Positions 62,734 to 64,000 of a stretch of DNA of 64,000 nucleotides are shown in pieces (the stretch's first letter is position 1; every line of letters begins with the position of its first letter). The notes under the pieces were generated by a model. That model searched no databases and was not told the DNA's origin. It saw only the letters and a program-made list of their open reading frames with translations. Where the stretch lies: contig CAWIFQ010000003.1 of the NCBI GenBank assembly GCA_963835495.1, positions 1,798,001 through 1,862,000 of the forward strand, written 5' to 3'. This DNA comes from Acaudatibacter sp963835495 (lineage in GTDB: Bacteria > Pseudomonadota > Alphaproteobacteria > Caulobacterales > Caulobacteraceae). The translations under genes and the position numbers were made by a program.

Positions 62734-63399
62734 TCAAAGTTCGCGCGCAACGCCATCCAGCAGGGGCACGAAGCGCACCTCGCAGAGGACTTCGGCCACA
62801 TATGCCCCCTCGCCGTCGCCGGCGTAGCGCATCAGCTTCTGGACCGGGCCCTTGCCGATAGGCACGACAAGAACGCCGGCAGGCTTGAGCTGCCGCAGCA
62901 AGGTCTTCGGCTCAGATGGCGCCGCCGCCGTGACCAAAATGCGGTCGAAGGGCGCCTGCTCGGGCCAGCCAAGTTCGCCGTCGCCGAATTTGGTGATCAC
63001 ATTGGTCAGCTGCAGCTTCTCGAACCTGGCCTCGGCCTCGCGCTTCAAGGTGCGGTAGCGCTCGACCGAGTAGACCAGCCGCGCCAGCCGCGAGAGCACT
63101 GCGGTCTGGTAGCCGGAGCCGGTGCCTATCTCCAGCACTCTGGCCCGGGGCTCCAGGGTGAGGGCCTGTGTCATCAAGCCGACGATGAACGGCTGGCTGA
63201 TGGTCTGGCCGCAGGCGATCGGCAGCGCCGAGTCCTCCCACGAGCGCTCCTTGAACAGGTCCGGCGTGAACAGGTCGCGTGGGGTGCGCTCGATCGCCGC
63301 AAGCACCGCCGGATCGGTCACGCCCTGAGAGCGCAGCGCCAGAACCAGGCGCGCCAGCTGGGTCTCGTGGGTGTCGGCTTGCCGCGCCGGCTCGGTCAT
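62734..63399 (-). CDS. pcm: Protein-L-isoaspartate O-methyltransferase
   Basis: This SAM enzyme repairs isoaspartyl damage in proteins. The 221-aa protein has AIERTPRDLFTPDLFKERSWEDSALPIACGQTISQPFIVGLMTQAL, the SAM loop VLEIGTGSGYQTAVLS, and ERYRTLKREAE. Normal length. Its start overlaps the surE stop (ATGA). Confidence 0.94.
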   Translation of the reverse strand: MTEPARQADTHETQLARLVLALRSQGVTDPAVLAAIERTPRDLFTPDLFKERSWEDSALPIACGQTISQPFIVGLMTQALTLEPRARVLEIGTGSGYQTAVLSRLARLVYSVERYRTLKREAEARFEKLQLTNVITKFGDGELGWPEQAPFDRILVTAAAPSEPKTLLRQLKPAGVLVVPIGKGPVQKLMRYAGDGEGAYVAEVLCEVRFVPLLDGVAREL

Positions 63400-64000
63400 G
63401 CGTTCGCCCGAAGCTTCGGCGGCGGACCGCCCAGCACCCCTTTTAAGGCGTGAACGGTCGGCATGTGGGTCAAATCGATGTGCAGGGGTGTGACGGATAT
63501 CCGTCCGCCCAGCACGGCGGCCAGGTCGGTGCCGTCGGCCACGACCGGTCGGCGGGCGGTGAAGCCCATCCAGTAGTAGTCCCGACCGCGCAGGTCGGTG
63601 CGTTTCTCGGCCTTCATGTTGTGCATTTCCCGTCGGCCCTGGCGGGTCACTTCAACCGATTCGACCTCGTCCGGCTTCCGGTTTGGGAAGTTGATGTTGA
63701 TGATCACGTCATCCGGCCAGCCAGCCTCCAGCAGGCGCTGGACGATGCCGGGCGCAAAGGCTTCCGCCGTGTCGTAGCGAGCGACCTCGTCGTCGTGGAA
63801 CACGGTCAGCGACTGCGACAACGCCATCGACGGCACGCCGAGCGCCATGCCCTGGATCGCGCCGGCGACGGTGCCGGACATGGTGACGTCCTCGGCGGTG
63901 TTGTGGCCGCGGTTGACGCCCGAGAGCACCAGATCGGGCTTGGCGTCCTTCATCAGCTCTTCGACGGCCAGCATCACGCAGTCGGTCGGCGTGCCGGAGA
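63396..64000 (-). CDS. surE: 5'/3'-nucleotidase SurE, N-terminus outside the window
   Basis: SurE is a metal-dependent nucleoside monophosphatase. Visible are TPTDCVMLAVEELM, PDLVLSGVNRGHNTAEDVTMSGTVAGAIQGMALGVPSMALSQ with the Asn/Ser active-site residues, INFPNRKPDEVESVEVTRQG, and LAAVLGGRISVTPLHIDLT near the end. The first ~60 residues with the NDDG motif lie beyond base 64000. Translationally coupled to pcm. Confidence 0.94.
   Translation of the reverse strand, partial: SGTPTDCVMLAVEELMKDAKPDLVLSGVNRGHNTAEDVTMSGTVAGAIQGMALGVPSMALSQSLTVFHDDEVARYDTAEAFAPGIVQRLLEAGWPDDVIININFPNRKPDEVESVEVTRQGRREMHNMKAEKRTDLRGRDYYWMGFTARRPVVADGTDLAAVLGGRISVTPLHIDLTHMPTVHALKGVLGGPPPKLRANA

Overview
The window is high-GC DNA from an alphaproteobacterium, most likely of the order Caulobacterales (Phenylobacterium or Caulobacter-like). 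This rests on the gene order of the division and cell-wall (dcw) cluster, a GcrA-type regulator, perfect CtrA-type TTAA-N7-TTAA boxes and GANTC (CcrM) sites at cell-cycle promoters, and RNase P RNA next to mraZ. The genus is an inference from gene content; no database search was possible.

Layout. 1-573: end of an unrecognised gene. 763-5712 (minus): a tightly overlapped sulfate assimilation operon, cobA - DUF2849 - cysI - DUF934 - cysH - fpr, with a divergent GcvA-like LysR gene at 5901. 6816-8284 (minus): LPS heptosyltransferase and an Hpt protein. 8319-12279: GST-like protein, tRNA-Lys(CTT), small exported proteins, and a membrane and outer-membrane protein group. 12288-16760: prophage relics, comprising broken terminase genes and a regulatory module (GcrA-like protein, double-HTH repressor, small unknown genes), with a chromosomal DUF1223 lipoprotein gene between them. 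16797-18606: small membrane protein, LuxR-type and YafY-type regulators.

18607-48732 (minus throughout): a long envelope and division supercluster. In transcription order it reads mraZ, rsmH, ftsL, ftsI, murE, murF, mraY, murD, ftsW, murG, murC, murB, an insert of three non-dcw genes (peptide-binding lipoprotein, P450, M28 peptidase), ddl, ftsQ, ftsA, ftsZ, lpxC, an SDR, bamD, recN, ligA. Most neighbours overlap by 1 to 8 bases (ATGA, GTGA, TTGA), so translation is probably coupled. These genes make UDP-MurNAc-pentapeptide and lipid I/II, flip and polymerise it, and build the Z-ring. lpxC and bamD add outer-membrane synthesis. The ftsZ promoter carries a CtrA box and two GANTC sites; the mraZ upstream region carries three GANTC sites and a consensus DnaA box.

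49018-64000: rnpB, an AmpD-like amidase, three related multi-pass membrane proteins in tandem, trmFO, a YdeI-like gene, homologues of mitochondrial complex I assembly factors (NDUFAF6-like and Mth938/NDUFAF3-like) next to secF-secD-yajC, a DUF815 ATPase, and an nlpD-pcm-surE cluster whose nlpD-like gene has its own CtrA box.

The most striking anomaly is technical or evolutionary. At least six genes, four of them normally essential (ligA, lpxC, ftsQ, ftsA), can be read full length only if one extra base is skipped. Every case is a +1 insertion. This looks like residual sequencing insertions rather than biology, and spans for those genes are given for the inferred intact product.
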